DNA of 64,000 bases from Kalmusia sp. IMI 367209 (taxonomy: Eukaryota > Ascomycota > Dothideomycetes > Pleosporales > Didymosphaeriaceae). The stretch's first letter is position 1; every line of letters begins with the position of its first letter. Below, piece after piece: positions 1-10,991 of this stretch. The notes under the pieces are model-generated. The model had not been told where the DNA came from and did no database searches. It saw only the letters and a program-made list of their open reading frames with translations. The translations under genes and the position numbers were made by a program. The stretch is taken from positions 1,240,001-1,304,000 of the forward strand of contig JAPEUQ010000013.1 in NCBI GenBank assembly GCA_027946365.1, given 5' to 3'.

Positions 1-28
1 ACCCCACGGCATCATAGAACGCATCAAG

Positions 29-887
29 ATGGATGAGTTGATCGAACTAGTCCGTTTGATCTGCGCAGACTATGAGATCGAGCGCTTGTCTGGCCCCGCT
101 ATTCCATCGCTGAATCACACAGACTATCAGTGGAGGATTGACGCTGTAGAGGACAGGTTCGAGAGAATGATGACAAGGGCTATGCTCGAGTACTTGCATA
201 GCGGGGACGAAGAGGATGCTTACGCCGGTGAGATGATCACGGGTTACAACGCCGGTGAGTTGACACGCCAAAGTAGTCTTGACTTACACTAACGCTCAGG
301 TCACAGCTCGACGCGACGCAGAGGTCCTCGATCCTTGGCTCAAAGGCCCGCCGACACCTGCAGTCCAGTTCCTTCCCGATGGTACGCCTGTGGAGGTCGT
401 GCCAGCAGGATCACCAGTGCCCTGCCTTATGTACTGTCTGCCATACCAAGGAACGCAACTACCCCAAGGACAGTGCATCATTTGCATGGACCAGCTGGCT
501 GATCTCACCAACGGGAGCCTTGTAGTTGCGCGCTGTCACGCAGGTCATATCTTCCACACGGCCTGCCTCGACTTATGGGTCAACGGATCTTCGATGGGCA
601 ATGCCAACACGTGCCCGCACGACCGTGAGCAAATCTGTGAACCGCGAGCAAGGCTCCATCCGGGTCTAGTCCCATTGGAGTTCGATACCGAGGAAGAGGA
701 GCCGTGGTTCCGCTCTGTGCTACGGATCCCACCCTGGGATATGGTTGATTCAGATTCGGATGACGAGGATTCGGACGAGGAAGACGAAGACGAAGATGAA
801 ATGGAAGAGGACGGATTGAATATCCCGGATGAATTGAATGGAGAGGATGAAGACATGGGAGCATTCGAAGGCGAGTCAATGGAGTAA
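29..887 (+). CDS. RING-like zinc-finger protein with acidic tail (5' end possibly outside window)
   Basis: Two exons, 29-254 and 307-887, give 268 aa. The 52-nt intron has a GTGAGT donor, a CTAAC branch site and a CACAG acceptor; this acceptor, not the earlier CTCAG, restores the frame. The reading frame is open to the window edge, so the true start may lie upstream. Residues about 132-186 form a RING-like cluster: CIIC, then CHAGHIFHTAC, then CPHDREQIC. Compared with a canonical RING-H2, the Cys-Gly-His step has two extra residues and the last Cys-x2-Cys pair reads Cys-Pro-His-Asp, so the second zinc site may be altered. About 60 mostly Asp/Glu residues follow. RING proteins are usually E3 ubiquitin ligases; that role is inferred here. 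No substrate is evident. Confidence 0.75.
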
Positions 888-1879
888 AAGAGAAGCATCA
901 ACAGCCTGATATCGATGCAGTGTGTAACTGCTTATGGTGGCAAGTCATCTCGGTATTTCATCAACTTGACGCTCGCTCTCATATCACAAGCGGTCGTTTG
1001 TTTTTGCGAGCAGCTTCTACCATCCTTATAGGGTAAAAGTTCTTAATACCAGCCTCATTGCACCTCGAAGCTCCTAGTGGCGTCGGGCGGATTGGAATCA
1101 TAGATTTCGTTTTCTTTAGTATTTATGTGGGTCGGATCAATGGGAGTCCTTGTGGCGTTGTATGGTTTCTATCTCTGTGGCTTCCACATGCCGACGAAGA
1201 AGCGGAATTCCATCAGTTCTGTTTCTCCGAAGAGAGAGAAGACCCGATGCTACTTTTTCTACATGTATCAGAGTTATTAGCATTATGCGAGCTACTTTAC
1301 TACCATCATCACTTATTATATGATATGATGGCGTCAGATCACACTCTTTCATATCAACAACCATTCGCCCTCCCTTCAACATGCTCCTCATATGTGCAAT
1401 TGCTCAATCACCCATTGTCGGGGATCAATCAGCAAACTGGGTGCCGCTTTTGTGAACGATCTCCAAATAACTTGTGTATGTATGGTGTAGCCTGAGATAG
1501 CACGACATATTATACGAACATAGACACAAGGATAGTCCACGGTTTCATTCTCCGCCCAATTACTGTGCGCCTACCATTCGAACTTCAAAGCTTATTTCAT
1601 CAACTCACGTCTTTTAATCGCACGCATGCCTTCCCTACATGTCGGACACTTATTACTTACCCGTCCATTCCTATGAGACAAACGCTCGAACCAACACCTC
1701 ACTTTAACCATCCCTCGCTATCTCACCTACTTCACCGTAGTCATTTCGCGTTAAAAAGGACACTCGGTGCTGGCACGCCTACTCTCATAAGAGGTGCACA
1801 TCGAACACATACGACACTTCTCGTACACCACGGTCTTCTACACAATTTTCTAGACAGCAAGCATCTGAACATCTATACA
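888..1879. other. Intergenic, no supported gene
   Basis: There is one 145-codon open frame at 1058-1495, but it has no recognisable domain and no splice or codon support. Nothing else stands out. Confidence 0.6.
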
Positions 1880-2510
1880 ATGGGTCAACAAACACCTCTC
1901 CAGACCGGCAAGTTCGTATTGATGACCGCAATCGACTTCAAGAACCAACTAAGGTGGGTGGAAATATGAAGAGAATTTAGTGATCATAAAATCACAGGTT
2001 CAGGACATGCGCAGTAAGAATGCACCAAAGAAATCCGGAAGAGTATTTTACAATTCTTCGAAGACACTGAGGAGAGCAGGAAACGGCACGAATTACCGGA
2101 CGCGGGCGGCCATCGCCTCAGGCGTTGATCGCTTACGAACACAATCAGTAAACGCTGTAAATCCAATCTTCTATGTACAAAGTCGGTCGCTTCATCAAAT
2201 CTGTGCGAAAAGCGAAGATTCAAGCCCTTTCGTATACCTTCCCCGAATTTGGCAACATGGTACAAATGGGTTATGAGATACATTATGCGACTTTTTCGCT
2301 GACGAAGATCGCCGCAACAACACATCGTCACCAGAAAAGGTATGCGTTTTCCGTTTTCTATAACCCAAAATTTGGCGCTGACTTCCCCAGCCAATCTCGA
2401 ACGGATCACGAAATACGTTTTTCATCAATGGCGCGCCTCTCCTGGAGATACCGAGTCATCAATGTTATTTGTTGCCGCAGCGTGTGGCTTAGATGGTAAC
2501 AAATGCCAGT
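1880..2510 (+). pseudogene. Decayed protein-coding gene of unknown family
   Basis: Protein-like segments follow each other on this strand but are broken by stops and frame changes. They include a start at 1880 (MGQQTPLQTGKFVLMTAIDF), a longer frame through MYKVGRFIKSVRKAKIQAL near 2173, and a last segment ending ESSMLFVAAACGLDGNKCQ followed by TGA near 2505. Two intron-like gaps with GT and AG borders fit, one near 1952-1997 and one of about 52 nt near 2340-2391. The family was not recognised. It may be an old gene degraded by mutation, and chance cannot be excluded. Confidence 0.25.
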
Positions 2511-2599
2511 GATTTTTCTCAAAGGGAAAATGACTAATGCGAGAGAACACACGAATCATCAGCATGTGGAAGATGATCTCACGGAGACCATTGGAATCA

Positions 2600-3660
2600 T
2601 TGCACCAGAGCAGCGCTTCCAGCCAACATTCAACACTTCATTCGCCACCGTACTTGTGAAGTCGTTGGTAATCCTCCTATCATACCGTACCTCCTGTCCG
2701 ATCAGCTCCAACCATACTGGCTAACATTCAGTATTACTTACAGTATTACTGTCAGTCCGCTTAGACTAACACCAGCCAGTCAGTAAGGGAGACCTGATCT
2801 TCTACTGCGGTCACTGGCAACTGGTGTTACTAGTCAGTAACTGGCATAGTGTCATATTAAGGTAATAGGCGATAGATCCTTAATGGAGAGCTTTTTTAAG
2901 CTAGTTTAAGAAAGGAAAAGTAACGCTAATTAATGAAGTAATTAACGTTACTGGTAACCGAATTCGCCATATGAAGCCGGCTACTGATAAGGCCGGTCAC
3001 TGGGGTGTATTTGTAGGAGACCAGTCAGTCAGTAAGGCCCTAGGCGTCAGTGACCATTCAATAGTCTCCTAAAAGTAACCGGTTACTGATTGTTGGCCAG
3101 CATCAAAGCTGCCGTTACTGCCGAGCCGGAGCTGCTACCTCCTGGGTACGCGTTTGCGTAGTATGCACCTAGGGTCTGGTCACCTCGGGAACATTAGGCC
3201 CCCGTGATATTGAGACCTCGACAATTAGCCCACTCAGAGAGATTTGTCTTACCTAAAATCAGAGCGCCGGCTTCGCGTAGGCGTGTGATAAGTGAAGATT
3301 CAGCTGCAGGCTTCGACCCAAGAAGAACATTTTAGCCAGCAGATGCATCATATTCACGAGAAGTGTGAATCCATATAGAGGGCTGTCGCCATGAGCAACA
3401 TACGGCGATAGTTGGCGCAACGTTTACCCTCTGTTTCCTGAATGAATCCGCCCCTCACCCAACCTCGTGCAGCGCTTAACGTATCTGGGTTGACTTGCAA
3501 CACAGCAATGAACTCTGCAGCTTCTTCGATTCTTACAGGGTATGCCTGGACGGGTCTTGTGACGTAGAGCGTTGTGCCTCAAGGTTTTGCGAAGCTATCT
3601 CGATAGTCATATCCAAAAGAGATGGAAGATCGCTGAAACCTACATGGAACTTCGTGTGTT
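2600..3660 (-). pseudogene. Amidase (amidase signature family) pseudogene, split by an inserted element
   Basis: Read on the minus strand, pieces of a fungal amidase appear in order: a DLPSLLDMTIE-like start near 3630, RIEEAAEFIAVLQVNPDTLS near 3500, [20 protein letters not shown] with TNLSEWA near 3290-3230, and the glycine/serine signature AYPGGSSSGSAVTAALM ending at 3101. The signature Ser-Ser-Ser stretch that holds the catalytic residues is still recognisable. Several frameshifts and stops separate the pieces. Past the inserted element the frame seems to resume with VGADRTGGTV at about 2716-2685, similar to the GxDTGGSI segment of amidases, and then decays. The gene cannot encode a working amidohydrolase. 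Confidence 0.85.
2717..3100. mobile_element. 384-bp MITE-like element with terminal inverted repeats
   Basis: The left end starts CTGGCTAACATTCAGTA (2717-2733). The right end, on the opposite strand, starts CTGGCCAACAATCAGTA (3100-3084); 15 of 17 bases match, and the match may extend one or two bases outward. The inside is rich in CAGTCAGTAA, GTTACTGA and GTCACTGG words in both orientations, as in subterminal repeats. It also holds an imperfect hairpin with 13-nt arms at 2920-2932 and 2939-2951, and a perfect 14-nt palindrome at 3074-3087. There is no coding capacity and no clear target-site duplication. It interrupts the amidase pseudogene. The superfamily is unassigned. Confidence 0.65.
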
Positions 3661-5539
3661 GGATCTGTGTCGAAATGATTTCATTTGTACCACTATTAGC
3701 GGTAGCCATTCTTGTTCGGTAGATTGAGTACGGGAGAATCGCTCGCACCATTGAGATGACCATCATACAAAGCAGTCCGCAGAAGCCAAGGAGTAAATAA
3801 CGCCAGATTGCGGCATATAGAGGTTCTGCATTGTGCGAGAGCTAGGCTCAGTTCAAACAACGTGGGGTGCACGGTTTGCCTGACAAGTGGCGCTCTTGCG
3901 CACCGAACATCGTCGATATCCACACAAGAAAGCATCGGGCCGGCTGCTGCCGCTACATGAGGCTAATCCGACCGTCACTAATAAAGCAGGTTTCTGTTGA
4001 ACTCTCTAACAAATCAAGATGTGCCATGTACACGGCCCGTATCAGGTTGACCATGCATCTCAGTAGCATTGGCCATACGTTTCCGCGTGCCCGCGTGTAT
4101 CCCATGTGCCGTGCCCGGGTAGTCCTAAAAGACAGCACAAAGGTTGATGCCAGTCAAGCTTTGATGAAAGACACTTGGATTACAACTCCACGTGGCCCAC
4201 TCGCCGATGCATATCAAGAAGGACGAGAATCAACACAGTCAGATATTCTCGTCTTTCAGAGAAGGAATCTTGGCCTATACCATCCACTAACACCCTATAA
4301 TCAAATCCCCAAAAAAGAGAGCATTTGCACACTGTTGCACACTGTTGATTACTGGGATGAAAACGTATCATTGCGTGATGGGAACATTACAGGATGATCA
4401 CTCTAATGGATATGACACAGTTTTACGCAAGGATTACTGTGCTACGAATAGTCCTGGTTACGCAAAATCGAGCGCTGAGTATAATTGCTGTAGAAATTGG
4501 GGGGTTGTCTGTACATGTAAAGCGTATGGTCAGGACGCTTCGCCAGTCCGTAGCACAAGATACGGCAAACGTGACAATGCCCTACTCGCGACGGCTATAC
4601 GTTGGCCTTACCATGAACAGTACTTCTGTACACCTGCCCGGTTCTCACATGAGGTCACTATGCCATAGGTACTATGCGTACGCAGTCGCGAACGTATACC
4701 CTAGACTTTTCGAATAACACTTTCATAGCCATAATACTATGCATTCGCATTCGCGAATGAACTATCAAAGGCTGGCTTAGAGGGCAGAGCGCCTTTGTGT
4801 ACCATAGCAAGAAGGTGATGCTCGGTAACGGTGTTGTAAGTGCCGTAGTGGTGCCTTCCTCTGCATTCTTTGCGTTTCCACCCAAGTGAAATTAATGGTG
4901 TTATATCCGTCCTACGATCCAAGTCTTAATAATCATCAAGCACGAACCACCCAACTGCATTTAGAAATGGCGGCACACAATGTTGCTATAAATTGTCCTC
5001 GCATTAGATGATACTTTGGCTCCGGAAAAGACTAGTACTAAGTAAACATATACATATGCTGAGCAAAACAGCCTAGAGGATTTAATTAGCGTGTTTTGAG
5101 AAGCACGCGAGCCAGCTCACCGGTTTTCCATTGGTGTCGTGGACAGCTACCCGTACTAAGAGCATTGAATGCTTTAGTATAGCAATTCGAAGATGACAAC
5201 TTATTGAGGGAACTGACAGAGATGTTTGGGGTGTTATGGAAACTGTGTTCATGTGGAGGTTAGTTTTGAGATCTTTGAATGGCCAACTCGAGACATGAGC
5301 AAGGATATCAACAAGGCTGGTAAAGTCGAATGTGATCATATTCCTCAAACATACTCGTAAAAGGAGTGAGACAATCTTGTTATAGAGAGAGACCAACGAC
5401 CAACTTCTAACACTTTGTGTTAAAGCTCAACTTTTTGTCACATTCGATGATAGCTAGTATATATGCTGCTGGTCTTTGTATTCTTCGCTGCTTCTTGTAT
5501 TGTATGCGACGTTGTTCAGTGTCAAATCGAACGCTTAAA
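3661..5539. other. Gene-poor relic DNA
   Basis: No intact gene is supported. A 176-codon open frame at 3867-4397 has no family resemblance. A diverged direct repeat of about 27 nt occurs at 4670-4696 and 4735-4761 (TACTATGC...TCGCGAA). A minus-strand frame at 5082-5396 is unrecognised. Confidence 0.55.
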
Positions 5540-5716
5540 TGTGCTCGATGTCTCTTCAAGCTCTCGGAGGCATTGGGGCAAGAGCCTAGAGATGATTCTG
5601 AAGCCTAAGGGCTCCCCGAAGAATCAGAACGTCAATTACACCAGCGTGTTTCAAACCGAAAAGCACTAGGACCTAAGAGTATTTACGATTCTCTGGTTAA
5701 CACCTTATGGCGCTAA
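5540..5716 (+). pseudogene. C-terminal relic resembling fungal TPR-type proteins
   Basis: One frame reads CARCLFKLSEALGQEPRDDS, then a single in-frame TAA at 5606-5608, then GLPEESERQLHQRVSNRKAL, GPKSIYDSLVNTLWR and a terminal TAA at 5714-5716. The pattern of an LSEAL helix, a charged EEAER helix and a closing YDSLV..LWR just before the stop resembles the C-termini of some fungal tetratricopeptide proteins. The internal stop could be a C-to-T change in CAA, which would fit repeat-induced point mutation. A diverged copy of the DNA just upstream (about 5475-5530) recurs at about 5871-5926. Family assignment is from memory and tentative. Confidence 0.4.
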
Positions 5717-6833
5717 GTCTACCACGGAGATACCAAGCCAATGCTATCGTGTATTGATGTTGATAACAACTGCATCCTTAATAGTCATTTATTTCTGATT
5801 GGGAACTTATACGATATATGTCATCCAATTGATTCTAAAAACCTAAAAAAATCGTGACTTGAAGCTTTAGTGTTTTGTGCTGCTTCCTGTGTTATACTCG
5901 ACGTTGTTGAAGGTCAGATCAAATGTTTATATGATGACAGGTCATTGTTACACCGCACACCTCATACTATTCACTAGCATAGTAATTAGTAGATTGAGAT
6001 TTGCTACACTTCGATGAGAGAGATTTCAAGTGCTAAGGATCAAGTGAGAAGCTAGTGTGCCTCAAATCTTTCTATGGAATGCAGTCTCGAAGATATCTCA
6101 GGGATGAAGTTCTTGTGTATACTATAGCCTACCGTGTTCATCCCCACAATGAGTATGAAGACCTTTGTCCTAGCATTGCAGTGTAGGCGTATTTGGTGTG
6201 AGGGCGGTCTATGTAATTTTGCCCGCAATAGCGCAGTCCAAGAAGGTTGGTCCAAGATGCCTGCAAGCACAGCGCTGGAAGAACATGCAATCCCAAAACC
6301 AGTGATTTTACAGAGGATCCGTGGTACGACATACCGGTACCTACCCCACCACCTTGCCAACAATCACTGCCCCACAACCCCCACATTAGTATATTGTGTA
6401 TACATCACTCTACTCAACCCTCGGTTTGCCCGCTAACCACTGCGGTATTCGACTCGCTTGACCTTACTTGGCGTACGTCAGATTAGTGAACCGTTGAGTA
6501 AATGCAACGCTACAAAGAGGTATCGAACCAAGACTCTTTGGATGATATGGGTGCTGACTTATGGAGCTGGTAAAAACCTGCCTGCTTGAGTAATCGGGTG
6601 CGCTGTGCCTGTGCGAGAGCCTCTGCTTTTGTGCACTCAGAGCAAGGCCGGTCTTTGGGAAAAGCCGACGGGAGAGTGTTGTGCTCGGCGTTCTAGAGAG
6701 CGAAGAGAGCGAGAAGAGCGAGGAGTGACATATACTTACAGGGGAGAGACTGAGCAGGAATTTCTAGAAGCGGCCACTGCAAAGGAAAGAAACACATCGA
6801 CTCCCCTTGGCGCTTCCAACTTGAACACGACAA
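5717..6833. other. Intergenic, upstream of the epimerase gene
   Basis: It holds the second copy of the diverged repeat (about 5871-5926) and short open frames without support. The last 150 bases, including purine-rich GAGAGCGAAGAGAGC DNA near 6695-6720, are probably promoter and leader of the next gene. Confidence 0.5.
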
Positions 6834-8003
6834 ATGGCGGAGAAAGGCATTGTCCTCCTCACAGGCGCAACCGGCAACGTCGGTGCCGTGATCCTCGAAC
6901 ACCTCATTATCACCACTTCACACAAGATTAACATCGTGCTACGCAATCCCACCAAGCAAGAACCCCTGTTCCATGCTAAGTTTCCTTCAGAAACGTCCTC
7001 TCGCCGTCTGACTTTCGCATCGATCGCCGACATGACACTTCCCGGAGCTTTCGACGATGCAGCAGCTTCGGCGACAGCAATCATTCACTGTGCGACGCCG
7101 ATTGGAGATGGAGGGACCGGAGACTGGGTGGGCAAAATGGTAGAGCCAACGTGGGCCATCGACCACAGCATCCTGGAAGCGGCGAAGAAGAGTTCAACTG
7201 TGCAACGCGTCGTCATCTGCGGAACTTTCCTACAAGCTGTAGCTCCTATCAATCTCTTCGACCCTTCATCGACCGTCACTGACGCTTCCTACAACACGAC
7301 TACCTTCGAGGAGGCGAAAAGCGGTCCATGGCGCAACGCTTACATGTACTCCAAGACCAACGCCGAGCGCAATACGTGGGCGTGGTACGAGAAGAATGGC
7401 GGCAAAGAGAGCGTGGGGTTCGATGTTGTGATGCTGTTGCCGCCTATGATCACAGGGAGGAGTCCGCAGGTTGGGTTTGCGCCTAGTGGGGATGGACCGG
7501 GTGGGATTCCGAGTATTTATCATGCGCTGCTGGAGAAAAGGACGGGGGAGGGAATGGATGCTACGTTTCCGATTTTTCTGTAAGTTTTCATTCCATGACG
7601 TCTGGGATGTGGGCTTGTGGTGTTGATGCGACATAGGGACACGGATGATGTTGCCAAAGCGCACGTCCTCTCGCTTGATGCTAGGAAGGTACCGGGGAAC
7701 CGGCGGTATATTCTTGCTTCGCCCGAGGTTGTGGATTTGCGAACTGTGGCTGCGAGGTTGAGACAGGAGTATCCGGATTTGGCGGAGAGGCTGCCAGATG
7801 TGGAGGTAGATGAAGATGGCTTCACGGCCAAGAAGGCTAAGCTAGCGGAAGTGGATACGAACAAGAGTGATGAGATCTTTGGGACAGAGTGGAAGAGCGC
7901 GTATGATAGCATCAAGGAGATTGTTCTAGATGCAGTGAAGTGGGAGAAAGAGAAAGGGAACGGCTCGAAAGGAAGGATTGAAATAGAGGGGATAGAGGGA
8001 TAG
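6834..8003 (+). CDS. NAD(P)-dependent epimerase/dehydratase-type oxidoreductase
   Basis: Two exons, 6834-7579 and 7637-8003, give 370 aa; the 57-nt intron starts GTAAGT and ends CATAG. The N-terminus is a Rossmann fold with the extended-SDR glycine motif TGATGNVG at residues 10-17. The catalytic Tyr-x3-Lys is YMYSK at residues 170-174. Residues around PPMITGRSP resemble the substrate-binding part of NAD-dependent epimerases and dihydroflavonol-reductase-like enzymes. The second exon starts DTDDVAKAH, a conserved segment of this group. The substrate cannot be told. The C-terminus is Lys/Glu-rich and runs into a tandem repeat that supplies the stop codon. Confidence 0.88.
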
Positions 8004-8037
8004 AGGGATAGAGGGATAGAGGGATAGAGGAATAGAG
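7989..8037 (+). repeat. 8-bp minisatellite (GGATAGAG)n at a stop codon
   Basis: Five exact or near-exact GGATAGAG units, flanked by variant units, overlap the end of the oxidoreductase gene. The TAG stop at 8001-8003 lies inside the array. The unit is not a multiple of three, so copy-number change would alter the protein end only if it happened upstream of the stop. Confidence 0.85.
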
Positions 8038-8463
8038 GGAGCAGTCGTGAAAATAAAGAGCATAGATAGCAACGGTGCTTCGCTACACTAGACATGTACG
8101 TCAGACATAGTGGTTGTCGATCCGCAGACGCAGGGTGAATGTCAGCCACACGCCAAGCTTTCCTACAGGCTGCAGCTAAGGATCCCTGCATGTGCAGTGG
8201 CGTTGTAGCACGCAGCCTGTAGGAAACCCGAGATCCAAGGTCACCTTTTACGCGTCTTTTGCGCCGCCCAGTGCCCGTCCGCGGCTGACTGGAGCCCGCC
8301 TACCTGCTTCCCTTCACCCCTCCGTCAGTCTCTTTTCCAACCCAAGCCGCTCCTTTTGAAAACCACCGGGTCCCTGCAGCAGCCCGCATACGCACACACG
8401 TCGCATCACCCGCACCCGCGCGCTCACACGACCCACTCCTTCTTCCGCCACCACTCCATCGCC
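8038..8463. other. Intergenic, with DOT1 promoter and leader
   Basis: It separates two same-strand genes. The final 110 bases are C-rich and could be read in frame with DOT1 from an ATG at 8356, but encode His/Pro-rich low-complexity residues and look like untranslated leader. Confidence 0.5.
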
Positions 8464-9999
8464 ATGTTCTCCGTCAAGCCGCCCAAGATCAAGAGGCGCA
8501 CTGTAGCCGTGCCGGTCAAAAAGGCCCCCGTCGCCCCCGCCGCCAAATCCGCACAGTCAAACGGGCATGCGAGGGCAGCGCCCGCCCCCGGGAACCGCTA
8601 CAATTTGACACCCTCGGCCAAGGCGACAGCGGCGCATGCGCAGAGCCGCGACCCTGGGCGCAAGTCGGTAGCCGTGTCCCGAGTGCAGAAGCGCAAGGTC
8701 GAGCCGAGCACCCCGCAATGGGGAGTGAGCAGCGATGAGGAGGATGAAGACGACGACGACGACTCGCGCAAGCGGCAGAAACTGAGTAGTAGTATCGAAC
8801 CCATGGGTCTGAACCGCTGCCTGGAGCCCGACTACAGCAGGCGCATACGAATAGTAGAGCCCGCGAGCACGCATACGAACGGCGCCTTGCCGGAGCAAGA
8901 AAATGGCACTTCGGCGAAGAAGACTGAGAAGGGCAAGGATATGAAGTTAATACATGGTAGGGCCATGTCAAGAGGCGACTGGGCGAGGGACTTCAAGCGC
9001 GCCTTTGCGGGCGGCGGCGAGATTCCCATGGTACACCTCCAGTACCCCAGCACTTCGCAACCGGAGCGCTTTGAATGCGTTTTGCCGAAAGACAACACCA
9101 ACTTCAATCCTTTAGAAGACATATACTACACCATCGAGGAGATCGTGCAACACTACCTCCCCGCCGAGTTAGCCGCCGAATTGTCCTCTGAAGCCGATGG
9201 CACTGTACGTCTGCTCAAGCGCGCAGTCTCGAAGAACTCTCCTGAAGACTTTAGCCTCGTGCTTGAGCAGTTCAACAAGGTGATACGGCAGAACCTGGAC
9301 AATGGGGTCATCGCCGGCATCTTGGACTCCAAGCACGCCATCCCCCTCAGCCTGGTCAAGCGCATCCTCGCCCAGGTATACCAGCGCACTGTCTCGCCGC
9401 ACGCCCACCTCCTCCGCCAGATAAATAAAAAGGCCAAGGAGACAACTTACGGTGAACTGCTTCCCCCCTTCGTTCACGCCATCTTCCAGCAAACGGGTCT
9501 CAACTCGGGCTCCGTCTTTGTCGACCTCGGCTCTGGCGTCGGCAACGTCGTGCTCCAGTCCGCCCTCCAGACCGGCGCAGAGTCGCACGGCATCGAGATC
9601 ATGGACCGCGCTGCCGCATACGCCAATAACCAAGCGTCGGAGCTCCGCGCCCGCTCCAAGCTCTGGAACATCTCGCTGGGCTCCATCACGCTGCTCCACG
9701 GCGACTTCCTCGAGTCTCCTGAAACAGACGCCGCACTGCGCCGCGCAGACGTCGTCCTCGTTAACAACAAAGTCTTCCCGCAGAAGCTCAACGGCAAGCT
9801 GCTGGACAAGTTTCTCGACCTCAAGGACGGGTGCAAGGTCGTCAGCCTGGCGAGTTTCGGCGGTGGCGGACGACATGGCGTTCGGAGCGAGAATAGCATC
9901 GCTAACCTCTTTGACGAGGAGCGGTTCGACTCCGGGACCAACAGTGTGAGCTGGGCGGGCGAGAGCGTTGAGTATTTCATCATGACGAAAGTACGCTGA
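8464..9999 (+). CDS. DOT1: Histone H3-lysine-79 methyltransferase DOT1
   Basis: A single exon encodes 511 aa from the ATG at 8464. An upstream in-frame ATG at 8356 would add 36 His/Pro-rich residues and is less likely. The N-terminal third is basic and disordered, with KKAPVAPAAK-like stretches that probably bind nucleosomes. The catalytic DOT1 fold follows: EEIVQHYLP helix, the S-adenosylmethionine site VFVDLGSGVGNVVLQ at about residue 350, the acidic ligand HGIEIMD, and the substrate-channel motif VLVNNKVFPQKLN at about 433. These are DOT1 hallmarks; the enzyme methylates H3K79 in nucleosomes and acts in silencing and DNA damage checkpoints. Length is normal for filamentous fungi. No frame breaks are seen. 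Confidence 0.96.
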   Translation: MFSVKPPKIKRRTVAVPVKKAPVAPAAKSAQSNGHARAAPAPGNRYNLTPSAKATAAHAQSRDPGRKSVAVSRVQKRKVEPSTPQWGVSSDEEDEDDDDDSRKRQKLSSSIEPMGLNRCLEPDYSRRIRIVEPASTHTNGALPEQENGTSAKKTEKGKDMKLIHGRAMSRGDWARDFKRAFAGGGEIPMVHLQYPSTSQPERFECVLPKDNTNFNPLEDIYYTIEEIVQHYLPAELAAELSSEADGTVRLLKRAVSKNSPEDFSLVLEQFNKVIRQNLDNGVIAGILDSKHAIPLSLVKRILAQVYQRTVSPHAHLLRQINKKAKETTYGELLPPFVHAIFQQTGLNSGSVFVDLGSGVGNVVLQSALQTGAESHGIEIMDRAAAYANNQASELRARSKLWNISLGSITLLHGDFLESPETDAALRRADVVLVNNKVFPQKLNGKLLDKFLDLKDGCKVVSLASFGGGGRHGVRSENSIANLFDEERFDSGTNSVSWAGESVEYFIMTKVR

Positions 10000-10991
10000 A
10001 CCTTGTCTGTGAGTAGGTGCTAGCCAGACTTGCTGTGTCACTACAGAGGAGCCGTGTGCGCCGGTGGGCGTAGCTGGCTCGGCGGAGGCAGTAGCGGGAG
10101 ACGTTGCATCTTGTGTAGCTTTGAGGTATTGATTCCGAGAGCAAGGTAAGCGTTGGTGGGCATAGCATTATATCCAGGCTTGCGAGGCATTTTTGGAGTT
10201 GCCTTATTGCTTTGAAAGTGAATAGCAGCTTTTCTATCGTTTCCAGATTGCGAAACGGAGTGTAGCATATTTTAGAGGATGGCCTCTCCCAGTGCTTAGG
10301 AATGGTGCATCAACACCCGAGTTTACATAACTGAGCGTAAGAATGAACGAAGTGCATACGATGATGGTCCTATGTTGATCTAGAACATGTGAATCCGGAG
10401 GTCCTTTAGACGACCTTACCAATATGTACGAAGAGCTTGTAGCCATGAAACAACCACTCCTGCTAGCTAGCTTTCTACCTTTTTGTGTGTTATCATAGCA
10501 CTCGGACTCACGAAATTCATCATGCTTTGACTCGAATATATCTCATTCTCCCAAATTCATACAGGCGCAAATTACCCCTTCCATTGCTATCCCCGTGCCC
10601 GACCCCTCTCTCTAGCCAAGCTAGATACGCATTCGTCCCGTCCCTCCAATTCCTCGTACCCCTTCTCGCGCTATATATATGTATATGTACCAAAAGACCG
10701 TCCATCCTATGCCGTGCTGAGGGTATTTTCCAAAAGGAGAGATATGAACCATTGATTCCGTGTACTATGCATTGAACACCCAGATATGCCGCCCAGCCCA
10801 ATGCACCGCTGAATTAGATAGAGACAGTCTATGCACCGTGCCGAAAAGTTAGGTACAGTGAACTAGACCGGACTGCCGTGACAAGTCATTAAGGAGTGTA
10901 TGTTAAGGAGAGTCGTTATGTCGTTATTCCAAGGTTCCGTCTCTTCCGTTGGCTTTTGTCGAGAGTATGAAGAGGATATTAGAGAGGTGGG
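10000..10991. other. Convergent intergenic region
   Basis: It lies between the 3' ends of DOT1 and the GPI-protein gene. No supported coding sequence; presumably both terminators and 3' UTRs. Confidence 0.6.

Noticed and set aside
1058..1495. 145-codon frame
   Set aside because: No homology, no splice context, unusual composition for this genome.
2717..3100. CRISPR-like repeated words
   Set aside because: Words are short, irregular and in both orientations, as in subterminal repeats of a transposon; the organism is a fungus.
3867..4397. 176-codon open frame on the plus strand
   Set aside because: No domain, no protein-like composition, and it lies in relic DNA beside a pseudogene.
6490..6560. 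GGTTCGAT-like T-loop on the minus strand suggesting a tRNA
   Set aside because: The flanking bases do not pair into a T-stem or acceptor stem.
9169..10041. 290-codon minus-strand frame
   Set aside because: Antisense to DOT1.
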